From: DATIHK01 sp035480775 | Lineage (GTDB): Bacteria > Patescibacteriota > WWE3 > UBA101185 > UBA10185 | Direction of reading: 5' to 3' | Length of the DNA stretch: 17,219 nucleotides | Assembly: GCA_035480775.1 (NCBI GenBank) | Contig: DATIHK010000090.1 | Span: 1 to 17,219 of the forward strand | Shown: positions 1 through 5,248 of the stretch, in pieces | Position numbering within the stretch: position 1 is the stretch's first letter | Layout of the letters: each line of letters begins with the position of its first letter | Notes under the pieces: generated by a model | Seen by the model: the letters and a program-made list of their open reading frames with translations, nothing else | The model's database searches: none | Told to the model about the DNA's origin: nothing | Translations under genes and position numbers: made by a program

Positions 1-1
1 G

Positions 2-97
2 ATAGACCTAAAATGGTTCGATTGGAATAAACCACCCAAACCCTTATTTTTATGCGTTAAAAATTTTCGAAAACAAAAAATTAATCTCTTTAAATAA
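2..97 (+). CDS. possible C-terminal tail of an upstream gene (partial)
   Basis: An open frame enters from the left edge and runs 31 codons to a TAA at 95-97. Its translation is lysine-rich near the end and contains WFDWNKPPKP, which is compatible with the tail of a real protein. The minus strand here is closed by several stops. If real, the gene converges on the membrane protein at 152-733. It is too short to assign a family, and a chance open frame in A+T-rich DNA is possible. Confidence 0.25.
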   Translation: MDLKWFDWNKPPKPLFLCVKNFRKQKINLFK

Positions 98-133
98 AAA
101 AACGGAGTGGAAACAGATTCATTTCCACTCCGT
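92..133 (-). terminator. rho-independent terminator of the 152-733 gene
   Basis: A perfect 12-bp inverted repeat (102-113 with 122-133, arm ACGGAGTGGAAA) encloses an 8-nt loop. Read on the minus strand, the stem is followed by TTTTTTATTT (92-101). It lies 18 bases after the stop codon of the membrane protein gene. Confidence 0.9.
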
Positions 134-151
134 AACTTTATCTTAAGAAAT

Positions 152-733
152 TTAAGACATAAATTTTTTCTTTAGTTTGTCAGACACTACAAACGAAGCA
201 AATGTCACTACCAGAGTAACGAACCAAGCTACGAGTACCATTAAACCCAATTTCATAATTCGCTCTTCAACCAACATTAGTGAGCGTCCGGCTAAAACAA
301 AACCTGTTTGACCATTGGCTGTGTATTTTGAAACTACGACTGCGCTTCGAACACCTTTCATTGGTTGCCAAGTGAATGATTTATCTCCGCCTTTGCTGAC
401 GGCATCGAAAACTCCAGATGGAAGTGCAGGAACTTGTCCATTAACTTCGCCAGCTGATGCCACTACTTTTCCGGTGTTGTTGTAAACAATAATGTATGGA
501 GAGGTGTTTTTTGAAAAATCCACTTTATTTTCGTTAACCAAAGCTTCAGGAGGATTACCTTGCATCAAAATGTCTTTAACATTTTGTACAATTTGCACCT
601 GAGGATCATTAGCGGACTGTCTGTAAACTTGTTGACCAGTAGCAAAAATAATTACGGATAGAAGTGTAATCGCAACTGCAGATGGAATGAAACGCAACTT
701 AAGTATTAATAACGGTTTAAATTTTTTAATCAT
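152..733 (-). CDS. membrane protein with two helices and an extracytoplasmic sensor-like domain
   Basis: The 193-residue protein has a basic N-terminus, a first membrane helix at about residues 16-33, an extracytoplasmic region of about 125 residues, a second helix at about 162-183 and a lysine-rich cytoplasmic tail (DKLKKKF). The outer region holds PYIIVYNNTGKVVAS and a later GFVLAGRSL, which resembles the PAS/Cache-like sensing half of bacterial histidine kinases and chemoreceptors. No kinase, HAMP or methyl-accepting domain follows, so any signalling output is not visible. The gene stands alone with its own terminator at 92-133. There is no Shine-Dalgarno sequence. A TATACT box begins 6 nt upstream of the ATG, suggesting a leaderless transcript. 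The sensor function is inference; the topology is directly visible. Confidence 0.8.
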   Translation of the reverse strand: MIKKFKPLLILKLRFIPSAVAITLLSVIIFATGQQVYRQSANDPQVQIVQNVKDILMQGNPPEALVNENKVDFSKNTSPYIIVYNNTGKVVASAGEVNGQVPALPSGVFDAVSKGGDKSFTWQPMKGVRSAVVVSKYTANGQTGFVLAGRSLMLVEERIMKLGLMVLVAWFVTLVVTFASFVVSDKLKKKFMS

Positions 734-739
734 GCAAAA

Positions 740-748
740 AGTATAACA
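740..748 (-). promoter_or_regulatory. extended -10 promoter placed for a leaderless mRNA
   Basis: On the minus strand TGT-TATACT (extended -10, five of six consensus bases) ends 6 nt before the ATG at 733. Transcription would start at or next to the A of the start codon. No good -35 hexamer is seen at 17 nt, as is usual when an extended -10 carries the promoter. Confidence 0.55.
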
Positions 749-770
749 AGTTTTATTTTATGTGCATAGT

Positions 771-819
771 TAAAAATAAAAAAAGCACTTCGCCGAAAAA
801 TTTCTCGACGGAGCGCTTT
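771..819 (-). terminator. terminator of the 843-1576 gene pair
   Basis: A 14-bp imperfect stem (782-795 with 806-819) has two G-U pairs and one mismatch when read as minus-strand RNA. It is followed by a T-rich run (complement of 771-784). It lies 23 bases after the stop codon at 843. Confidence 0.8.
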
Positions 820-842
820 GTGTAAATCAGATTCGATTGAAT

Positions 843-1208
843 CTAGGGAAATTCGACGTTAGCTTTATCTATCGCCTTTTGCAAATCTCCTGGTGAAATA
901 ACCCAAAAGTTTTGACCTTTAATTTCCCGGGTCTTTCTGTCTTTAATCACAACATAGAAAAGCCCTTTAATGCTGGTTGGATAGCAAAGGCTCAATGCCA
1001 GCAGTGACTTAAGAACTCGCACGTCTTTAAAGTTAACACCAATGGCACTCTCTATACTTTCCTTGGCGTGTTCCAATCCGTGCAAATTTTGTGTGGAGTT
1101 GGGATCAAGCTTGATAATAAAATTGATCAGCTTTTGCCACTCCAGATATAAATGCGAATCTCCATCTTGGAGGTTATACAATAGCACCAATATCGTAGAA
1201 GTTGACAT
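843..1208 (-). CDS. small protein of unknown function, paralogue of its upstream neighbour
   Basis: The protein has 121 residues with no signal peptide or membrane helix, so it is probably cytoplasmic. No family is recognised. Its C-terminal half (PTSIKGLFYVVIKD, then a charged stretch, a VISPGDLQKAID segment and a helix) aligns with the same part of the upstream protein (PTGIPNVFYVVVTD, then ITINSQKALEETIAE). The two therefore look like a tandem duplication that has diverged, mainly in the N-terminal half. The genes are 5 nt apart and almost certainly cotranscribed from the promoter at 1625-1653, ending at 771-819. The pair is divergent from the reverse transcriptase gene and shares its intergenic region, so a functional or regulatory link is possible but unproven. 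Confidence 0.75.
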   Translation of the reverse strand: MSTSTILVLLYNLQDGDSHLYLEWQKLINFIIKLDPNSTQNLHGLEHAKESIESAIGVNFKDVRVLKSLLALSLCYPTSIKGLFYVVIKDRKTREIKGQNFWVISPGDLQKAIDKANVEFP

Positions 1209-1213
1209 TCTCG

Positions 1214-1576
1214 CTATTTTTTCTTTTGCTCAGCAATTGTCTCTTCAAGTGCTTTTTGGCTGTTGATCGTAATATACCGCGAATATTCTTTTTGATTAAC
1301 ATCAGTCACCACAACATAGAACACATTGGGAATTCCAGTTGGGTGATAGTGATGCAAATTGGGATGAACTCGCACAACAAGCTCGCGGGCTGTGGCCATG
1401 TCAGTTTCAAGTATTTTTATTACTTCTTCTCGATTGCTAATAAGCAAATAGCTGGAAAACTGGGTTCCAATCTTACGCATCAGTAAGATGTCTTTTAGTG
1501 AAATCCACCGAGCACTGTTGAGGCTATCGTCTTTAATCTTTTGTTGAATAGCTCTCAGAATTTGTTGCACAGGCAT
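1214..1576 (-). CDS. small protein of unknown function, first of a tandem paralogous pair
   Basis: The protein has 120 residues and is predicted soluble. Its first about 75 residues look helical and its C-terminal part predicts a beta strand (NVFYVVVTD) followed by strand and helix, ending in a lysine tail (EQKKK). That C-terminal module recurs in the downstream gene. The start is fixed by a strong Shine-Dalgarno sequence AGGAGGG (1581-1587) 4 nt before the ATG, and by a good promoter at 1625-1653. A strong SD is unusual in this window, where most housekeeping and surface genes lack one; it is shared with the reverse transcriptase and a few other genes. The family is unknown. A role as a DNA-binding or antitoxin-like protein cannot be shown from motifs. 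Confidence 0.78.
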   Translation of the reverse strand: MPVQQILRAIQQKIKDDSLNSARWISLKDILLMRKIGTQFSSYLLISNREEVIKILETDMATARELVVRVHPNLHHYHPTGIPNVFYVVVTDVNQKEYSRYITINSQKALEETIAEQKKK

Positions 1577-1624
1577 TTTGCCCTCCTAGATAAGTACTTG
1601 GCTGTGGTTGAGTAAGTCTCGATG

Positions 1625-1653
1625 ATTATAATAAATTATAGCGCTAAATTCAA
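1625..1653 (-). promoter_or_regulatory. sigma70-type promoter of the paralogous pair
   Basis: On the minus strand TTGAAT (1648-1653), a 17-nt spacer and a perfect TATAAT (1625-1630). The predicted start is near 1618, giving a leader of about 40 nt that includes the AGGAGGG site. The -35 lies inside an inverted repeat TATAGC-N11-GCTATA (1637-1642 and 1654-1659), a possible operator. Confidence 0.75.
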
Positions 1654-1695
1654 GCTATAGGTTCTTATACGTACCGCGGATTTTTTGAGGCATAT

Positions 1696-1724
1696 TTTAC
1701 ATTACGTTTAGTAAACGGTATAAC
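1696..1724 (+). promoter_or_regulatory. promoter of the reverse transcriptase gene with a palindrome in its spacer
   Basis: TTTACA (1696-1701), a 17-nt spacer and TATAAC (1719-1724); each hexamer matches five of six consensus bases. The spacer holds the palindrome CGTTTAGTAAACG (1705-1717, 6-bp arms around one base), exactly where a repressor would block RNA polymerase. Predicted start is near 1731, leaving a leader of only about 30 nt before the GTG. Confidence 0.7.
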
Positions 1725-1748
1725 TTAACAAATCCACAATCTTAATGG

Positions 1749-1755
1749 TAGGAGG
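1749..1755 (+). promoter_or_regulatory. Shine-Dalgarno site that fixes the GTG start of the RT
   Basis: TAGGAGG lies 5 nt upstream of GTG at 1761. No in-frame ATG near the 5' end has a comparable site, so GTG is the start. Confidence 0.8.
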
Positions 1756-1760
1756 CTAAA

Positions 1761-2759
1761 GTGTCATTTTCTGAAAAAGTCCAACTTGAAGTTTACGATC
1801 TTTTGGAAACCGACAGCAAATCTAGAAACGTTTATTTGAAACATGCGTTAAACGTTGCTGCGACAATCGAACGTCGTAAGTTGATTAGTAGGCGCTTTCC
1901 GGTAAAAAAGGCATCTGGTGGATTTCGTTACATCACTAATGCCACCGATTTGCTGAGGTTTCTTCAATACAGAGTTCGAGAATTGATGGTCGAAAAACTT
2001 CCAAAGACAATGGATATGAATGAAACTGGAAAGGGGGTGTCCGGAGCCGTATCTCCACATAAGAATGCCAAGTTCGCACTTGCGATAGACATTAAAGGGG
2101 CTTACGACCATGTAGTTTCTTGGCGTATCAAAAAAGCTTTTAGATTGTACCTTCGCAATGACAATATTTCTGATGAAGCTCTGGATTTTTTATGCTACTT
2201 GATAACGTATCCTATTAATGGAGTTGATGTAGCGTGTCAGGGATTTGTTTCAAGTCAAACAGCTTTTAATTTGCAAATGTATGGTGCCGATCAATTGCTG
2301 AAAGTCGCACTTTGGCATTTAGGTTTACACAAGATTACGTATGTCAGATATGCGGATAACTTAATCTGGTCGTCGAAGCACCGTTTTGATCACAAGCAAT
2401 TGTTCAAATCTGCCCAAGCAATTTTAGGTGGAGCTGGCTTTACTGTAGGTTCGTCGGAATATTATGATAGGTACCCAATAAGGTATCTAGGTACAGAAAT
2501 CTACCAAGATAGAGTTTCCATTGATGAAGAAAAAGAAGGTGAGCACATCGATAGAATCTTGCAGTATCTTGAATCTGATCGCCCGCATCTTTATCGAGAC
2601 AGTGTAACCGGAATTTATAATTGGTCACATCTGATTTGCGGTGAAAAGATTCCGCCTGCTTTGCTAAAAGTTTTGTGGATTTATTATATGAAGGTTGGTA
2701 ATCCGCCCAAAAGCTTGCAGGAGATTATGGAACACAAACTTAATTACAAACTGCTTTAG
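1761..2759 (+). CDS. stand-alone reverse transcriptase with a YADN active-site box
   Basis: The 332-residue protein shows the ordered motifs of a bacterial reverse transcriptase. Motif 1 is FRYITNATDLLRFLQ (residues 55-69). Motif 3/A is AIDIKGAYD with catalytic D110. Motif 4 is QGFVSSQTAFN (160-170). Motif 5/C is YVRYADNL with Y197-A198-D199-N200. Motif 6 covers GAGFTVGSSE (225-233). Motif 7 is IRYLGTEI (240-247). Length and the lack of maturase, endonuclease or thumb extensions exclude a group II intron protein. Two points are odd. The second Asp of the YxDD box is Asn (codon AAC at 2358-2360). Motif 4 reads GxxxSQxxxN...DQ, as in diversity-generating retroelement (DGR) RTs, rather than the QGxxxSP of group II and retron RTs. 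No template/variable repeat pair or C-type-lectin target was seen. The gene has its own promoter and terminator. A DGR-derived or defence-associated ('unknown group') RT are the main alternatives. Confidence 0.9.
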   Translation: MSFSEKVQLEVYDLLETDSKSRNVYLKHALNVAATIERRKLISRRFPVKKASGGFRYITNATDLLRFLQYRVRELMVEKLPKTMDMNETGKGVSGAVSPHKNAKFALAIDIKGAYDHVVSWRIKKAFRLYLRNDNISDEALDFLCYLITYPINGVDVACQGFVSSQTAFNLQMYGADQLLKVALWHLGLHKITYVRYADNLIWSSKHRFDHKQLFKSAQAILGGAGFTVGSSEYYDRYPIRYLGTEIYQDRVSIDEEKEGEHIDRILQYLESDRPHLYRDSVTGIYNWSHLICGEKIPPALLKVLWIYYMKVGNPPKSLQEIMEHKLNYKLL

Positions 2760-2770
2760 ATGAACAAAAT

Positions 2771-2813
2771 AAAAAGCCTCACTCAGCGTATTTCTCTGTG
2801 TGAGGCTTTTTTT
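2771..2813. terminator. bidirectional terminator between the convergent RT and 2839-3162 genes
   Basis: A perfect 12-bp stem (2771-2782 with 2800-2811, arm AAAAAGCCTCAC) is followed by a T run on the plus strand (2807-2813). On the minus strand it is followed by T5ATTTT. It lies 11 nt after the RT stop and 25 nt after the stop of the opposing gene, so it probably serves both. Confidence 0.9.
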
Positions 2814-2838
2814 GCAGATTCATGTGACAGCTTTAACT

Positions 2839-3162
2839 TTACTCAGGCGGAATGCGGTACGCTTTTTTTGCCGGCCAATCGGGGGGTGGCTTTATTGCAT
2901 TGATTTCTTCACGCAGCAGCTCTCGACGCTTTTGCAGCCGATCCAACAGATCTTGTAAAGCTTTTCGATTGGTGTCGTCGGGATCTAAAACTCTCATCCA
3001 AGCGTTGATGCTGTTTTGTGTGTCAGTAATCGTACTATGCCTAGCTTGCATATACTCATTTTGCATAGAAAAATATACTGACCTACGAGGAACTTTTTCT
3101 TCGCAGTATTCCACAAACTGAGTCAGCTCTCTCAAATCTTTAGCTGAGATTGTTTTAGCCAT
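2839..3162 (-). CDS. small charged helical protein of unknown function
   Basis: The protein has 107 residues from the chosen ATG and no membrane segment. A long, strongly charged helix (about 60-90, DTNRKALQDLLDRLQKRRELLREEINAI) predicts a coiled coil or helical bundle, followed by a proline-rich tail (KPPPDWPAKKAYRIPPE). The frame is open to an ATG at 3210. However, the promoter at 3201-3229 would start transcription near 3194, downstream of that codon, and the ATG at 3162 has an AAAGGA site 7 nt away, so 3162 is preferred. It converges on the RT gene and shares its terminator. A small helical protein beside a DGR-like RT invites comparison with the accessory protein Avd, but no specific Avd motif is recognised and the orientation is opposite. 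Function unknown. Confidence 0.7.
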   Translation of the reverse strand: MAKTISAKDLRELTQFVEYCEEKVPRRSVYFSMQNEYMQARHSTITDTQNSINAWMRVLDPDDTNRKALQDLLDRLQKRRELLREEINAIKPPPDWPAKKAYRIPPE

Positions 3163-3200
3163 TTTCGGTCCTTTCGATATGGTGCGGAATGAGTTGAGGC

Positions 3201-3229
3201 ATTCTAACATGGCTTATAGCACTCGACAA
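3201..3229 (-). promoter_or_regulatory. promoter of the 2839-3162 gene
   Basis: On the minus strand TTGTCG (3224-3229), a 17-nt spacer and TAGAAT (3201-3206). The predicted start near 3194 supports the ATG at 3162 as the true start. Confidence 0.65.
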
Positions 3230-3241
3230 ACCGGGTTACTA

Positions 3242-3270
3242 AGGACAAATGAGCCTAAACCGTGTATAAT
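3242..3270 (+). promoter_or_regulatory. possible typA-side promoter
   Basis: AGGACA (3242-3247), a 17-nt spacer and a perfect TATAAT (3265-3270) preceded by GTG. Predicted start is near 3277. It is back to back with the minus-strand promoter at 3201-3229. Transcripts would meet a terminator after only about 35 nt (3290-3312), so typA would be reached only by read-through, or else a second promoter is used. Confidence 0.5.
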
Positions 3271-3289
3271 TCGTTCGTTAAGCTTCTAG

Positions 3290-3312
3290 ACAGGCAAATT
3301 GCCTGTTTTTTT
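3290..3312 (+). terminator. intrinsic terminator upstream of typA (attenuator-like)
   Basis: ACAGGC (3290-3295) pairs with GCCTGT (3301-3306) around AAATT, followed by seven T residues (3306-3312). No complete plus-strand gene precedes it, so it ends either a very short RNA from the 3242-3270 promoter or residual upstream transcription before typA. Confidence 0.7.
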
Positions 3313-3375
3313 ACGGATTTAAGCTCGAGTTTGACTGCACCGCAATCAACTCCACAAAAAATCTAAGAATTGGTA

Positions 3376-3404
3376 TGAATTTAGACGGCTACGCCGTCGA
3401 TTCA
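3376..3404 (+). promoter_or_regulatory. hairpin in the typA leader next to the start codon
   Basis: A 6-bp G+C-rich stem GACGGC-TAC-GCCGTC (3384-3398) is extended by an outer TGAAT/ATTCA pair (3376-3380 with 3400-3404). It ends 11 nt before the ATG. It has no T run, so it is not a terminator. A weak extended -10 (TGG-TATGAA, 3371-3379) overlaps its left side and could make this hairpin the 5' end of a typA mRNA. TypA has no Shine-Dalgarno site, so leader structure may matter for initiation; that is inference. Confidence 0.45.
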
Positions 3405-3415
3405 CAACTAAAGTT

Positions 3416-5227
3416 ATGAATCTTCGTAATATCGCTATAATTGCACACGTTGACCACGGAAAAACCACACTTGTTGATGGGTTGTTAAAGCAGTCTAAAA
3501 CTTTTAGAGAAAACGAAGCCATGATGTCAGCCGAACTTATTATGGACAGCAACGATCAAGAACGCGAAAGAGGAATTACTATTTTAGCCAAAAATACCGC
3601 AGTAACTTACAAAGATACAAAAATTAATATTATCGATACTCCGGGTCACGCAGATTTTGGAGGTGAAGTTGAACGCACTTTGAATATGGCTGATGGTGCC
3701 TTGTTACTTGTCGATGCGCAAGAAGGTCCGATGCCTCAAACCAAATTCGTTTTAAAAAAAGCTATGGAATTAGGATTAAAAGTTATTGTGGTTATAAATA
3801 AAATAGATAAAAAAGATGCTCGCATTCCTCATACTATTAGCAAAATTTCCGATCTCTTTTTAGAATTAGCTACCGACGAAAAGCAGCTAGATTTTCCGGT
3901 TGTTTATGCAATTGGACGTGACGGAAAAGCTTGGGCCGACTTACCTGAGGATTTTAATGCTCCAGGTGACTTGTCCCCTATTTTTGAAGCAATCGTAAAA
4001 TATATGCCAGAGCCATTATCACTTCCTGATGAACCATTCCAAATGTTAATTACAACTTTAGATTGGGACAACTTTAAAGGAAAATATGTTATTGGTCGTA
4101 TTAAAAAAGGAAAAGTTAAGCCAGGACAAGCCGTTAGTCTTTTTAAACATGATGGAACTCGCGAAAAAGCTACGGTAGAAAAAGTCTTTGTAAATCAAGG
4201 ATTAAACCGCGTAGAAACTACTGAAGGAATTTCTGGTGACATTGTAACTTTAACAGGAATAAAAAACGGAGGAATTGGCGATACAGTTTGCGATACTTCA
4301 TATTCTGAACCACTTCCAAAAATTAGAATCGAAGAACCCACTATTGCTTTATCCATAGGACCAAATACATCTCCATTTATGGGACAAGAAGGAAAATTTT
4401 TAACTGGACGCCAAATTTTAGAAAGAATCGAACGCGAATTACAAACCAATGTGGCTATGAAATTTAAAATTGCTGACGATGGAAAATATATTTTATCCGG
4501 CCGCGGAGAATTGCATTTGTCTGTTTTTCTCGAAACTTTACGCCGTGAAGGTTTTGAAGTCGAAGTTGGAAAACCAAGAGTTATTACAAAAGTAATCGAT
4601 GGAGTTGAAATGGAACCTGTTGAAGAATTAACTATAGACGTGGATTCTCAATATGTTGGGTCTGTAAAAAGTGAAATTGGCCAAAGACGGGGAATGTTAA
4701 CAACTCAAGAAGAAGTTAGCTCAAACATCACCCGATTGATTTTCGAAATTACCACTCGCGAACTTTTAGGCTTGCGCGGAACAATCTTAACTCTTTCTAA
4801 AGGAACAGCAGTAATGAGCTCTATGTTTTTGAGATATGAAAAATCTGCTAAAAGCGGCCAACAACTTCGCAAAGGAGTTTTACTCGCTTCGGCTACCGGA
4901 AAAGCCGCAGCTTATGGTTTAAATGTGGCTCAAGACAAAGGTCCAGTCTTTGTAGCGCCTCAAACAATGGTCTACGAAGGTATGATTGTAGGAATTAATG
5001 CCCGCGATACCGATCTTGAAGTAAATGTTTGTAAAGAAAAACAATTATCTAACGTTAGATCTGTTGGAGAAGATGCCATTATTTTGTCACCTCCGGTAAT
5101 TATGAGTTTAGAACAATGTTTAGGATTTTTAGAAGATGATGAATTGCTAGAAATTACTCCTAAAAATTTAAGATTACGAAAAAAGATTTTAACTGCAACT
5201 ATGCGGGCGCGAGCTAATAGGAGTTAG
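3416..5227 (+). CDS. typA: ribosome-associated GTPase TypA/BipA
   Basis: The 603-residue protein has nearly the full length of the family (about 600-610). It is a translational GTPase related to EF-G that binds the 70S ribosome and supports growth under cold and other stress, probably through 50S assembly. The G domain shows G1 AHVDHGKTT (10-18), G2 RGITI (52-56), G3 DTPGH (74-78) and G4 NKID (128-131). A beta-barrel domain II (VIGRIKKGKVKPGQAV region) and the BipA-type C-terminal half (GRGELHLSVFLETLRREGFEVEVGKP, then SVKSEIGQRRG and LRGTILTLSKG) follow. There is no Shine-Dalgarno sequence; the ATG follows AACTAAAGTT. The upstream region holds a candidate promoter, an early terminator and a hairpin. 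It is convergent with the polysaccharide operon, whose last gene ends 21 nt away. Confidence 0.97.
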   Translation: MNLRNIAIIAHVDHGKTTLVDGLLKQSKTFRENEAMMSAELIMDSNDQERERGITILAKNTAVTYKDTKINIIDTPGHADFGGEVERTLNMADGALLLVDAQEGPMPQTKFVLKKAMELGLKVIVVINKIDKKDARIPHTISKISDLFLELATDEKQLDFPVVYAIGRDGKAWADLPEDFNAPGDLSPIFEAIVKYMPEPLSLPDEPFQMLITTLDWDNFKGKYVIGRIKKGKVKPGQAVSLFKHDGTREKATVEKVFVNQGLNRVETTEGISGDIVTLTGIKNGGIGDTVCDTSYSEPLPKIRIEEPTIALSIGPNTSPFMGQEGKFLTGRQILERIERELQTNVAMKFKIADDGKYILSGRGELHLSVFLETLRREGFEVEVGKPRVITKVIDGVEMEPVEELTIDVDSQYVGSVKSEIGQRRGMLTTQEEVSSNITRLIFEITTRELLGLRGTILTLSKGTAVMSSMFLRYEKSAKSGQQLRKGVLLASATGKAAAYGLNVAQDKGPVFVAPQTMVYEGMIVGINARDTDLEVNVCKEKQLSNVRSVGEDAIILSPPVIMSLEQCLGFLEDDELLEITPKNLRLRKKILTATMRARANRS

Positions 5228-5248
5228 CTTCGCTAATAGATAAATTAA

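Noticed and set aside
1588..1760. Retron msr-msd RNA upstream of the RT
   Set aside because: The RT promoter starts transcription near 1731, leaving only about 30 nt before the GTG, and the rest of the gap holds the divergent promoter. No long a1/a2 inverted repeat or branching-G context was found, and the RT lacks a retron-like motif 7.
3163..3210. Upstream ATG at 3210 for the small helical protein
   Set aside because: The predicted transcription start (about 3194) lies downstream of that codon, and the ATG at 3162 has an AAAGGA site at good spacing.
2760..3415. DGR template repeat downstream of the RT
   Set aside because: Only 11 nt separate the RT stop from its terminator, and the next non-coding region (3163-3415) holds promoters, a terminator and a hairpin. 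No adenine-biased near-repeat of it was seen elsewhere in the window, though by-eye comparison cannot exclude one outside.
5224..5236. Hairpin TTAGC-TTC-GCTAA at the end of typA as a shared terminator
   Set aside because: The stem is only 5 bp, it overlaps the typA stop codon, and neither strand has a T run after it.
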